A stretch of DNA of 64,000 nucleotides from the NCBI GenBank assembly GCA_023702235.1, contig JAMQCR010000001.1, forward strand, positions 2,418,001 through 2,482,000, in the 5' to 3' direction. Position numbers and translations under genes: made by a program. Origin of the DNA: Neobacillus pocheonensis. GTDB taxonomy: Bacteria; Bacillota; Bacilli; Bacillales; Cytobacillaceae. The first letter of the stretch is position 1, and every line of letters begins with the position of its first letter. This document shows, in pieces, positions 1 through 7,768 of this stretch. Below the pieces are notes generated by a model. The model was not told the origin of the DNA. It did not search any database and was given only the letters and a program-made list of their open reading frames with translations.

Positions 1-40
1 AAGTTATTACATTAAATGATTTAAATGTAAGCAGAGTGGT

Positions 41-667
41 CTAACTACTTGTTTTGGACATTCTTCGATAAACGATGACAAAATTAATAAGGAAGACAAT
101 GACTATATAGATGCCGTATAATCCGACAGAATAAAGCTTGTTGCTGCTAAAGGACGACCCAACATAGGATAAAAGAAGAATATTTGGGATTTTCCCAATG
201 GCAGATGCGCTAAAGAATGTCAACCATCTGACCTTACTTAAACCACAGATTGTATTCACAACTGGTGCCGGAATCACAGGGATTAATCGCGAGGTAATAA
301 TCGCGACAAAAGAATTTCGGTTGAAAAAGCTCTCGTACTCCCGGACCTTCGGATATTTCAGCAATTTTTCCCTGGCGAAATCGCGAAACCCATATCTGCT
401 CAAAAAGAAGAAAGCCATCGTTCCCACCATCGCTCCTGTTAAAGAGATAATCGCCCCATGGGTTATGCCAAATACGGCCCCAATGATACCTGCTAGAACC
501 GTAAACGGAATGATAGGGAAAAAAACGCAGATCGCTACGAGTAGCATACTAATGAATATTGATAGGGTACCGCCTTCTTTTATAATGTGTAATAGTTCAT
601 CCTTTTGGATGAATCCAATGACAATAATCAATACTAAAATACCTATACTTGCGATTCTTTTAATCAT
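41..667 (-). CDS. VTT-domain (TVP38/TMEM64, DedA-like) membrane protein
   Basis: Polytopic membrane protein of about 208 residues. The sequence shows hydrophobic segments along its length. It carries the two proline-rich re-entrant elements typical of the VTT (SNARE-associated Golgi/DedA-like) fold: FPIIPFTVLAG near residues 50-60 and SRLIPVIPAPVVNTICGLS near 126-144. Members of this family are thought to help flip or transport lipid carriers or ions, but the substrate here is unknown. The start is taken at the ATG at 667 because GGTGA lies five bases upstream; an in-frame ATG at 676 is the alternative. The gene stands alone and no partner is evident. Family assignment is firm and function is open. 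Confidence 0.85.
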   Translation of the reverse strand: MIKRIASIGILVLIIVIGFIQKDELLHIIKEGGTLSIFISMLLVAICVFFPIIPFTVLAGIIGAVFGITHGAIISLTGAMVGTMAFFFLSRYGFRDFAREKLLKYPKVREYESFFNRNSFVAIITSRLIPVIPAPVVNTICGLSKVRWLTFFSASAIGKIPNILLLSYVGSSFSSNKLYSVGLYGIYIVIVFLINFVIVYRRMSKTSS

Positions 668-785
668 CGTGTTCACCGTTCATTCTTTTTTTGTTTTAGT
701 ATATCCATAATACTACATTATTAAAATAAAAATAGGGAATTCTCTCCTGAAAAACTCATCATAAAACTGGAACGAAAATGAACGA

Positions 786-816
786 AAAAAATCCGTCTTA
801 GAAGAACGGATTTTTT
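786..816 (-). terminator. Bidirectional rho-independent terminator
   Basis: Stem AATCCGT / ACGGATT with A-run and T-run flanks, 40 bases past the stop of the LysM-NlpC/P60 gene. Confidence 0.7.
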
Positions 817-855
817 CATCAAAGTTGAAATGGAAACTATATGTCTATTTTTCTA

Positions 856-1440
856 TTAAAAAGCTGTTCTTGCACCTAAATAGATGGGCTTCCAATAAGA
901 GGTTGTTATGTCGGCGATTGTGATGCCCTTGGAACCAGCATGAATGAATTGGTTATTGCCTAGATAAATTCCTACATGTGAAACTCCTGTAGTATTTGTA
1001 TTAAAAAATACAAGGTCGCCAGGTTTCGGGCTGCTGATTGGAGTCAAGCCTGCCCATTGTGTTGAGGTGGTTCTTGGAATGGACACACCTACTTTAGCGT
1101 AAACGTATTCTGTAAATCCGCTGCAGTCAAAGCCAGCTGGAGTACTGCCGCCCCATAGGTATGGTGTCCCTATGTATTTTTTAGCCTCTGTAATGATTGC
1201 TTGTCCCTTAATAGATTGAGGTGATACCAATGATAGTTTCTGATTTACATAGATGGTATTGCTTGTAAGGTGGTTCCATTGCTTTAAGTCAGTGATGGAT
1301 ATATTGTTCGTTTGCGAGATTTTCCAAAGGGTGTCCCCAGATTGGACAGAGTAAGTTGTTACTTGTGCACTTGCTTGTGCACCAAATGGAGTAAACAAGA
1401 TACCAGCAGTTGCGGCAGCTGTTAGTAGATGTTTTTTCAT
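856..1440 (-). CDS. Secreted LysM-NlpC/P60 D,L-endopeptidase (LytE-like autolysin)
   Basis: Secreted peptidoglycan hydrolase of 194 residues. It has a signal peptide ending near AQASAQ (residue 26), one LysM carbohydrate-binding domain (about 28-72, SVQSGDTLWKIS) and an NlpC/P60 catalytic domain (about 80-194). The catalytic Cys106 lies in GFDCSGF, His155 in SHVGIYLG, and the third polar residue is His167. NlpC/P60 enzymes of this layout cut the D-gamma-Glu to meso-DAP bond of wall peptides, and LytE and CwlO are the B. subtilis examples needed for elongation. With only one LysM it is shorter than B. subtilis LytE, which has three. A perfect WalR-type direct repeat lies about 215 bases upstream. 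High confidence in domains; orthology to LytE is inference. Confidence 0.93.
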   Translation of the reverse strand: MKKHLLTAAATAGILFTPFGAQASAQVTTYSVQSGDTLWKISQTNNISITDLKQWNHLTSNTIYVNQKLSLVSPQSIKGQAIITEAKKYIGTPYLWGGSTPAGFDCSGFTEYVYAKVGVSIPRTTSTQWAGLTPISSPKPGDLVFFNTNTTGVSHVGIYLGNNQFIHAGSKGITIADITTSYWKPIYLGARTAF

Positions 1441-1653
1441 TGAAGAGCTCCTTTAATATCGTGGTTGTACTTTCATCATAATGGAGTTTGCCCTATGATA
1501 AAAACCTATAAAATGTGGGTACAGTGGGAGTTTATCCCTATCGTTGCAATGTAAGCCCTTTATGTAACAAACAATAGAAAAGGTACCAGCCCTTGTAATA
1601 AAAGGGAAACTTGAGTATGATTCTGACAATTTAATGGTAGTTTGAAATATTCC

Positions 1654-1670
1654 TGTAATACAATTGTAAT
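1654..1670. promoter_or_regulatory. WalR (YycF)-type binding site
   Basis: TGTAAT-ACAAT-TGTAAT is an exact match to the WalR consensus TGTWAH-N5-TGTWAH. A one-mismatch copy (TGTAGA-N5-TGTAAC) follows at 1722-1738. The only gene it could serve is the LysM-NlpC/P60 autolysin to its left, although the repeat reads on the strand opposite to that gene. The rest of the 1441-1870 gap shows no ORF or further structure. Confidence 0.45.
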
Positions 1671-1870
1671 AGTTACTCGTTAAGCAGTTTTTTCCAAATC
1701 AATGAGAAACCTTGAAAGCAATGTAGAAAAATTGTAACAAACCTTCCATGCACGGTTGGCTGACAAATTTATAATGAACCTATAGAAACAAGTTTTATAT
1801 TTCACTAGCAATGCGGACTAAAGAAACCGTATCAACCGTTTAAATCACTTTCCCTTCTATTTTAATCAAA

Positions 1871-1903
1871 ATAAAGAGGCATTCCGATTATATGGAATGC
1901 CTC
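1871..1903 (-). terminator. Terminator of the yetF-like gene
   Basis: Ten-base perfect stem GAGGCATTCC / GGAATGCCTC. On the minus strand it is followed by a T-rich tract, directly after the stop at 1909. Confidence 0.75.
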
Positions 1904-1908
1904 CTTTG

Positions 1909-2606
1909 TTAATGAAGTCGCTGAGCTGATCGTTTATCAATGTACAATGAACCATCCTTTTGCAATTCAGCGTAAAAGACTTCTGAAAGATTGGTACCCG
2001 ATTGCCTTAACTGCTCATTCAACCAGTCTTGATTTAAGTTTAATTGAGTTAAATTATCCTCTATCACTTTTCCATCTGCAATAAGTTGGATGGGAATCGG
2101 AGTTTGCTGTTTTTTTGCCAGTTGACTAGGCAAATCTTCTTGCTTCAATGGTTGTTTTGTATCTTTTAGAGAACAGATAACTCGCCATTTTTTTCGAAAA
2201 TCGCATAATTTACATCTTCGATTGAATAGACATCTTTCGTTCGAAGGAGCAGGTTGAGTTCATCCATATCCAGCCTCATTTTTTTCAACTCATGTTCCAT
2301 AATTTTTCCTTGCTTAATGATAATACTAGGCTGCCCATCGAGAAAAATGGGGAATTTTCTTGATTTGATATCAATTAATCCAACAATCAAGGTTAAAGCA
2401 CACCATGTTACGAGACTAACGATTCCAGTTGAAATTTTTATGTTTGTATCTACTGATAAAGCACCCGCAAATGCGCCAATCGAAATACCGGTAATATAAT
2501 TAAAAAATGTCAGCTGTGAAATCTACTTTCTTCCCATTAACCGCGTAAGGAGTAAGAGGACAAAAAATGCTGCTACTGCTCTGCTAAAAACCTCAAGCAA
2601 ATTCAT
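1909..2606 (-). pseudogene. YetF/DUF421-family membrane protein, broken by an amber codon and a frameshift
   Basis: Reading from an ATG at 2606 gives MNLLEVFSRAVAAFFVLLLL, then LMGRK, an in-frame TAG (2523-2525), and ISQLTFFNYITGISIGAFAG in the same frame. This is the conserved start of DUF421 proteins (LMGRKQISQLT), so the TAG replaces an expected Gln codon (CAG). A one-base loss near 2160-2168 then moves the C-terminal part (KDTKQPLKQEDLPSQL onward, stop 1909) into another frame. Restored length is about 232 residues, normal for the family: three membrane helices and a cytosolic DUF421 domain. B. subtilis has several paralogues (YetF, YdfS, YrbG). Two independent lesions, one a substitution, suggest real decay. 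If only sequencing were at fault, both would have to be errors. Confidence 0.8.
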
Positions 2607-2878
2607 CTAAAAGTAAACTCCTTACTATTATTCAATTATGTATCATCTGACTGTTGTATTTTACTTATTAAAATTTCCTTAATTGATTCAATATTAAAAG
2701 ACATTTATCTACCTCATATAACTTCTTTCTTCATAATTTCCCTTGCGAATTAGTATTTTATTCCGAAAAGGAAAAAATCTCTATTTTATAGGGTGATTCT
2801 TATTGATGGTGGTTAAGTTTTCGTTAAAACGGGAATCTTGTTTTTAGATATCATTTATCTTTGAAAGGAATATTCTCT

Positions 2879-4348
2879 ATGGAGCGAATTGAGCTAAAAG
2901 AAAAAACTGTTTCAACCGCCATTTTCCAATTTATTTTTCCTTTTTTTATTAAGGATGATAACGAGCAGAATATATTTTCCTTTTTAAGGAAGAATCATTT
3001 TACCGCTTTTCGTTTAGGCCATCTAGAAGATGAAACAGCATACTACGGAGAGTCTCATGTTTCCCATCGTGAACTGGAAGCCTTCTTTCCTCCATTTACA
3101 AATAAAATTCTTTTCCCGCATTCTGATCAGCAAAAAGGGTTTCAAAGGTATTCTAAAGCACTTAATCTAAAGGGAATATTAACAACGGAACATATCCGCC
3201 TTTCTTTCCAAGTTCATTCAACGGACATCACTTTATGCCCTTTCCAACTTGGCTTCTTAACCCTTCGGACTGAGTTACCATGTTCCGAGGATCTATCATT
3301 TTCCCATGCTCTCGAGTTCGCAGCGTGTTTTCGTGAACTTGGTTCACAAAAATCGAAACAAAAAAAGCTACAAATGGAGATGGATGGAAGAACAATCACA
3401 CATTTAGAGAAATTATTGTTTGAGGTTTTAGTTCCCGAGTTGACTCATTTCATAAACAAGGAACCATTTCAAGGAGTATATTTTAAAACGATTCCATATA
3501 TTGAACAGGAACGAATGCATGTTCAATCCTTGTTAGCTTTTAACGAAGGAGAAACGGTTGAAACCATAGATATTTACCGTGCGGCGAACCTTTGTGGGTT
3601 AAATCAGGATGGGGAACCGTATGTCACGGCAAATAATCTCGATTATATTAATCAACGGTTTAAGCAAAATGGTTATACTCGCTTGGCACCGAATACTTAC
3701 TATTTTATAGAAGAGAATGGGTTTACTTGTATTACCAATGAGAATGATGAGATAAAAACCGAGTTGGCAAGTCAATTATACGGGGAATTTTATTATCTTC
3801 TACTTTTAAATCTCTTTCATAAATTCGTATTTATTAAAATTGCCCATGACTATTCAAAAATAAATATCGAGCAGGATTCGAAGGAAATTGAGAAGTTGAT
3901 TTATTCAATCAACTCTTTCACCTCTAATTATTTCTTTTTGGTCTATCCTGCTCAGTTACAAAGCAAAGAGCTTTTCACATTACTAAGAACCACCTTTTCG
4001 ATTGACTACTTATATAATGAAACAAAGGAAACTCTTTTTAGCCTATTTAAATATGAAGAAAACACGGTTACAAAAAGAGACAGCTTTTTATTACTTATTT
4101 TAACGATCTACACGGTCATCTGTGGAATTTTTAGTATGAACCTGTTTACTGATGATTTAAAAGGGAAAATTAAATGGCACCACATGTTGTCCTACAATCT
4201 TTTTGAGTATTTGGCCGTATTTGTGGCCATTAGTGGCTTAATAGTCGCTATTATTCTTGGCATTCAAGGTTTAATCCAGGGAATGAAAGATCGAAGAAAC
4301 AAGAAAAAGTGGGCGCGCCAAACTGTTTTATCATCAAAAAAACATTAA
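2879..4348 (+). CDS. Divergent CorA-like membrane protein, unknown function
   Basis: Protein of 489 residues that I do not recognise by name. The start is the ATG at 2879 because GAAAGGA lies nine bases upstream; a TTG at 2861 is in frame but has no such site. The first ~390 residues are soluble and mixed. The C-terminus has two hydrophobic helices: one ending in GIFSMNLF (SMN at about 419-421), then a charged loop and a second helix followed by a basic tail. That layout, including the position of the xMN tripeptide at the end of the first helix, matches the CorA family, whose signature is GMN. A genuine corA follows 80 bases downstream on the same strand. I infer a degenerate CorA-fold protein, possibly a channel or a regulatory partner. 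The GMN Gly is replaced by Ser, so Mg2+ transport is doubtful. Confidence 0.6.
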   Translation: MERIELKEKTVSTAIFQFIFPFFIKDDNEQNIFSFLRKNHFTAFRLGHLEDETAYYGESHVSHRELEAFFPPFTNKILFPHSDQQKGFQRYSKALNLKGILTTEHIRLSFQVHSTDITLCPFQLGFLTLRTELPCSEDLSFSHALEFAACFRELGSQKSKQKKLQMEMDGRTITHLEKLLFEVLVPELTHFINKEPFQGVYFKTIPYIEQERMHVQSLLAFNEGETVETIDIYRAANLCGLNQDGEPYVTANNLDYINQRFKQNGYTRLAPNTYYFIEENGFTCITNENDEIKTELASQLYGEFYYLLLLNLFHKFVFIKIAHDYSKINIEQDSKEIEKLIYSINSFTSNYFFLVYPAQLQSKELFTLLRTTFSIDYLYNETKETLFSLFKYEENTVTKRDSFLLLILTIYTVICGIFSMNLFTDDLKGKIKWHHMLSYNLFEYLAVFVAISGLIVAIILGIQGLIQGMKDRRNKKKWARQTVLSSKKH

Positions 4349-4428
4349 ATCTCTGTTACATACCTGTTTTTTTCTTTCATTTCGTTTATATTTAGTTAAT
4401 GAATGATTGAGTTGAGTAAGGAGTAATT

Positions 4429-5379
4429 ATGATTCGAACAATTGCTGTAAATAAGAGCTATCAATTAATAAAGGATTTGGAAGTTTCTGAATTGGTCCGA
4501 GGGGATTTTCTATGGTATTGGATTGATTTCTATCAGCCGGAGTTAAATGAAATTGAGTATTTAAGTGAACCGCTCCATTTTCACCCATTAGCCATTGAGG
4601 ACTGTATCCATCATTTACAACGGCCAAAGCTCGATTATTATGAGGACTATGCCTTTTTTGTCACCCAGGCGTTGAATCAAAAAACGCTCATAAGAGAAGA
4701 AGTCGATTTTTTTCTCAGTCGTAACTATATTGTGACGTTCCATCACCAATCATCTGTTGAGATTGATGAAGTCTGGAAACGGTTTAGCCTTGCCACAAAC
4801 ATAGATAAATGGAATCCTTCGCATGTTTTATATTATTGTTTAGACAAAATGGTAGACAATTATTTCCCTCTTGTTTATCAAATTGAAGACACCTTAGATG
4901 AAATTGATACTAACTCCAAGGGAAGGTCAATGGAGGTTTTACTTGAGGATTTATTCGCCACTCGGCATGAGCTTTTATCCTTAAGACATACCATAACACC
5001 GATGCGAGATCTCCTGTATAGGATTATTAATTCACAACGCCTGACAAGCATACAAGGGAAAATAGAATACTTCCATGATATTTATGACCACCTACTAAAA
5101 TTAACGGAAATGATTGAGGCGAACCGCGAGCTAACAACAGACATTCGTGATAGCTACATTTCCATCAATTCAAATGAAACAAACCATGTAATGAAAGTCT
5201 TGACCGTCATTACAACCATCTTCATGCCACTCACTTTCATTGTCGGTGTTTATGGAATGAATTTCCACTACATTCCCGAGCTGAGCTGGAAATATGGCTA
5301 CTTCGGATGCATCTTTCTTATGTTTATCATAGCCCTATGGATGACGATATGGTTTAAGAAAAAGGGATGGTTTAAATAA
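4429..5379 (+). CDS. corA: CorA-family magnesium/cobalt transporter
   Basis: 316-residue CorA-type divalent cation channel. The N-terminal alpha/beta domain and the long stalk helix (about 150-255) are followed by two membrane helices. The selectivity signature YGMN is at residues 275-278, followed by the acidic loop FHYIPEL and a basic C-terminal tail (FKKKGWFK), as in pentameric CorA channels. The ATG at 4429 is preceded by AAGGAG. It follows the divergent CorA-like gene by 80 bases with no evident terminator, so the two may be co-transcribed. The stop codon abuts a dispersed GCGCAAGCGC repeat. Confidence 0.93.
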   Translation: MIRTIAVNKSYQLIKDLEVSELVRGDFLWYWIDFYQPELNEIEYLSEPLHFHPLAIEDCIHHLQRPKLDYYEDYAFFVTQALNQKTLIREEVDFFLSRNYIVTFHHQSSVEIDEVWKRFSLATNIDKWNPSHVLYYCLDKMVDNYFPLVYQIEDTLDEIDTNSKGRSMEVLLEDLFATRHELLSLRHTITPMRDLLYRIINSQRLTSIQGKIEYFHDIYDHLLKLTEMIEANRELTTDIRDSYISINSNETNHVMKVLTVITTIFMPLTFIVGVYGMNFHYIPELSWKYGYFGCIFLMFIIALWMTIWFKKKGWFK

Positions 5380-5522
5380 AAGCGCAAGCGCCCGTTTAGC
5401 GGCGTATGGACTGGAGCGCTTCGACTAAGATAAAGGAAACACGGAGAGCGGAGCGATCCGATGTTGACTTATCGTAGGGAGAAGAGCGAAGTACACTAGC
5501 CGCTGGGCTGCTTGCGCTGGAC
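5380..5522. repeat. Dispersed GCGCAAGCGC...GCTTGCGC repeat element
   Basis: A GC-richer block of about 140 bases starts immediately after the corA stop with AAAGCGCAAGCGCC. It contains GGAGCGCTTCGACTAAGATA and ends with GCTTGCGCTGGAC, so its ends are inverted repeats. From memory, such elements occur in many copies in Bacillus-type genomes as REP-like extragenic repeats. A truncated copy of the left end (AAAGCGCAAGCGCC) recurs at 5565-5579. It contains no ORF worth calling. Confidence 0.65.
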
Positions 5523-5604
5523 AATTCTCAAAGATTAGAATTTTATACTTTCTTTTCTTTTAAGAAAAGCGCAAGCGCCGGTCTTCTACTAAAGCCTAGA
5601 CAAG

Positions 5605-5635
5605 AAAAAAGACTAGTACACACTAGCCTTTTTTT
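5605..5635 (-). terminator. Bidirectional terminator
   Basis: AAAAGACTAGT-ACAC-ACTAGCCTTTTTT hairpin with A/T flanks, at the 3' end of the small gene 5634-5897 and downstream of corA. Confidence 0.65.
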
Positions 5636-5897
5636 ATTTCCAATTTTTATAATCAACCGTCCCACCTGTTAAATCAATTGTATTACTCCCTTTATAATAG
5701 GTTTTTCCATCTTTTTCAACGATCAAATTTTCATACGTGAAAACCCTTTGGCCACTTGGAAGCTGAATCACCACTTTACGACCTAAATGATCTGTTGGTG
5801 TGTCAATTTTTATTGAGTTTTGGTAATAATAACGGAAAACAAAAAAACCTATCGTTAAGATGATGCAGGCAGTATGAAAAAGATTGAACCCTTCCAA
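5634..5897 (-). CDS. Small single-pass membrane protein, unknown
   Basis: 87 residues and not recognised. One N-terminal hydrophobic segment (about residues 6-24, CIILTIGFFVFRYYYQ) is followed by a short hydrophilic domain of beta-strand character (GRKVVIQLPSGQRVFTYENL) that probably faces outside or inside as a small sheet. A terminator sits at its 3' end. Codon use looks native. A real but hypothetical gene is the most that can be said. Confidence 0.55.
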   Translation of the reverse strand: MEGFNLFHTACIILTIGFFVFRYYYQNSIKIDTPTDHLGRKVVIQLPSGQRVFTYENLIVEKDGKTYYKGSNTIDLTGGTVDYKNWK

Positions 5898-6191
5898 GAA
5901 AATTGCTTTGGCTTGTCGTGGTATAATTCTAATCTGGTCATCTTTCTCCTCCCATTTGTCTTTAAATCACTTATTGTTTATTTCTTCTCTTCATTTTCCA
6001 AATAGTCTGAATTGTACCATTTATGCCCAGTTGCTGTATTTTTATCCCTGGAACATTTATAAAATTTTCAACACTAGTTATGCTATGCAGGATAAACGCA
6101 AAAGTTGACAAAAGAAAGTGAATTCGTTTTTCACATGGCATTTTCAATTAGATGTATAATAAGAACGATTGAAATTTGGAAAGGAGAATGG

Positions 6192-7244
6192 ATGTTGAAT
6201 AACCCAAATATTGCTGAAACCATGAAGTTAATTGTTGATTTGGTTTCGATTCCGAGTCCATCAGGAAATACAAATGAAGTGATTTCCTATGTAGAAAATT
6301 TTCTTTCAAAGCTTGAAATTGAAACGAAAAGAAATCGGAAGGGAGGCTTAATTGCTACTTTGAAAGGGCAAGATTCAGCTAGCCATCGAATGCTTACTGC
6401 ACATGTAGATACACTAGGTGCAATGGTGAAGGAAATAAAAGCCAATGGCAGGCTCAAAATGGACCTAATTGGGGGATTTAAATACAATTCCATTGAAGGT
6501 GAATACTGCCAAATTGAAACAAGCAGGGGAAAGAAATACAAAGGAACCATCCTTATGCACCAAACATCCGTCCATGTTTATAAGAATGCTGGTAAAGCTG
6601 AACGAAATCAGGAAAACATGGAAATCCGTTTAGATGAAAAAGTACATAACGCTGAAGATATTAGAGCACTTGGAATTGAAGTTGGTGATTTTGTCTCGTT
6701 TGATCCTCGGGTAGAACTAACACCGAGTGGATATATTAAATCCCGTCATTTAGATGACAAAGCAAGTGTTGCCATACTCCTCCAATTAATCAAGCAACTA
6801 AAAACAGAAAACATACTGTTACCGCATACGACTCACTTTTTAATATCCAACAATGAAGAAATCGGTTATGGTGGAAACTCAAACATTCCTCCGGAAACAG
6901 TTGAATATCTGGCAGTTGACATGGGGGCAATGGGCGACGGACAGTCGACAGACGAATACACTGTCTCCATTTGTGTCAAGGATGCGAGTGGCCCTTATCA
7001 TTATGACTTGCGAAAAAAATTAGTTCGTATTGCAGAAGAAAACAGAATCGAGTATAAATTGGATGTCTACCCGTATTACGGTTCAGATGCCTCTGCTGCC
7101 ATTCGTTCAGGCCATGATATTGTCCATGGATTAATTGGCCCGGGTATTGATTCTTCCCATGCTTTTGAACGAACACACCAATCATCAGTGGAAAACACTG
7201 CCAAGCTTTTATTTCATTATGTACAATCGGAACTAGTACGTTAA
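6192..7244 (+). CDS. M42-family metallo-aminopeptidase
   Basis: 350-residue cocatalytic zinc peptidase of the M42 (PepA/FrvX/YsdC) family. The start is the ATG at 6192, with AAAGGAG seven bases upstream; an upstream in-frame extension to 6105 lacks a ribosome site. Metal and catalytic residues are visible: TAHVDTLGAMV (His, Asp), HLDDKASVAIL (bridging Asp), SNNEEIGYGG (Glu pair), VDMGAMGDGQ (Asp) and SSHAFERTH (last His). These cytosolic enzymes trim short peptides. Upstream 5898-6191 holds only its promoter region and no convincing gene. A weak hairpin terminator follows. Confidence 0.9.
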   Translation: MLNNPNIAETMKLIVDLVSIPSPSGNTNEVISYVENFLSKLEIETKRNRKGGLIATLKGQDSASHRMLTAHVDTLGAMVKEIKANGRLKMDLIGGFKYNSIEGEYCQIETSRGKKYKGTILMHQTSVHVYKNAGKAERNQENMEIRLDEKVHNAEDIRALGIEVGDFVSFDPRVELTPSGYIKSRHLDDKASVAILLQLIKQLKTENILLPHTTHFLISNNEEIGYGGNSNIPPETVEYLAVDMGAMGDGQSTDEYTVSICVKDASGPYHYDLRKKLVRIAEENRIEYKLDVYPYYGSDASAAIRSGHDIVHGLIGPGIDSSHAFERTHQSSVENTAKLLFHYVQSELVR

Positions 7245-7245
7245 A

Positions 7246-7268
7246 ATCAGGTAAACGCCTGGTTTTTT
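7246..7268 (+). terminator. Short terminator after the M42 peptidase
   Basis: CAGG-TAAACG-CCTG hairpin followed by GTTTTTTC. Confidence 0.5.
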
Positions 7269-7314
7269 CATGAGTCTTATTACTGAATACTATTCCTGAG
7301 GTTTAAAATAGTTC

Positions 7315-7343
7315 TTGACCGTTGTTTTTCCCTCTATTATCCT
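7315..7343 (+). promoter_or_regulatory. Candidate promoter of the dlt operon
   Basis: TTGACC, 17 bases, then TATCCT within the 332-base gap before dltX. It would give a leader of about 250 bases. No ECF-type motif was evident, though dlt operons are often under ECF control. Nothing else is recognisable in 7269-7600. Confidence 0.35.
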
Positions 7344-7600
7344 ATTAAGAGAAAGAAAGCCGATAATAAAATTTAATAACTTTCTAATCAAATTTTAATG
7401 CAAAGAATGGTAAAGGGCATTATGATAATTAAGTCAGTTTAACATGGGAACAATAAGAGTGAACACTTGATAATCCTACACTAATCTTCATTATGGATCG
7501 GATCATAAGCTCATAATCATACTATTCCTTAACAAAGGTACTGAACTATCCCAACAAAAAGTTCACTATTTAGACAAATTTATATGGCGGGGTTTAAACC

Positions 7601-7750
7601 ATGATTGAAAAAATAAAAGCTTTTTATTCGAATCAAAAGGTGAAATGGTTTAGCAGATTTCTGTATTACTTGTTAATCCTCCTTTTATTATTTTTTATGT
7701 ATGGATTTAATGATGCAAGTGCAGGAACCTATATTTATAATGATTTTTAA
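7601..7750 (+). CDS. dltX: DltX, small teichoic-acid D-alanylation protein
   Basis: 49-residue protein at the head of the dlt operon. GGCGGGG precedes the ATG. It has a basic N-terminus (MIEKIKAFYSNQKVKWFSR), one membrane helix (YYLLILLLLFFMYGFND) and a conserved-looking C-terminus ending GTYIYNDF. DltX is a single-pass protein needed for D-Ala transfer with DltB and DltD, and its C-terminal motif is proposed to accept or pass D-Ala on the outer face. Position (18 bases before dltA), length and the YIYNDF end all match the family. Confidence 0.88.
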   Translation: MIEKIKAFYSNQKVKWFSRFLYYLLILLLLFFMYGFNDASAGTYIYNDF

Positions 7751-7768
7751 TGATGGAGGTAGCCTCTT

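Noticed and set aside
198-710. 170-codon plus-strand ORF opposite the VTT gene
   Set aside because: Shadow of a clearly conserved membrane protein on the other strand; no ribosome site.
5884-6108. 74-codon plus-strand ORF before the M42 peptidase
   Set aside because: No ribosome site, Cys/Phe-rich odd composition, and no resemblance to any family.
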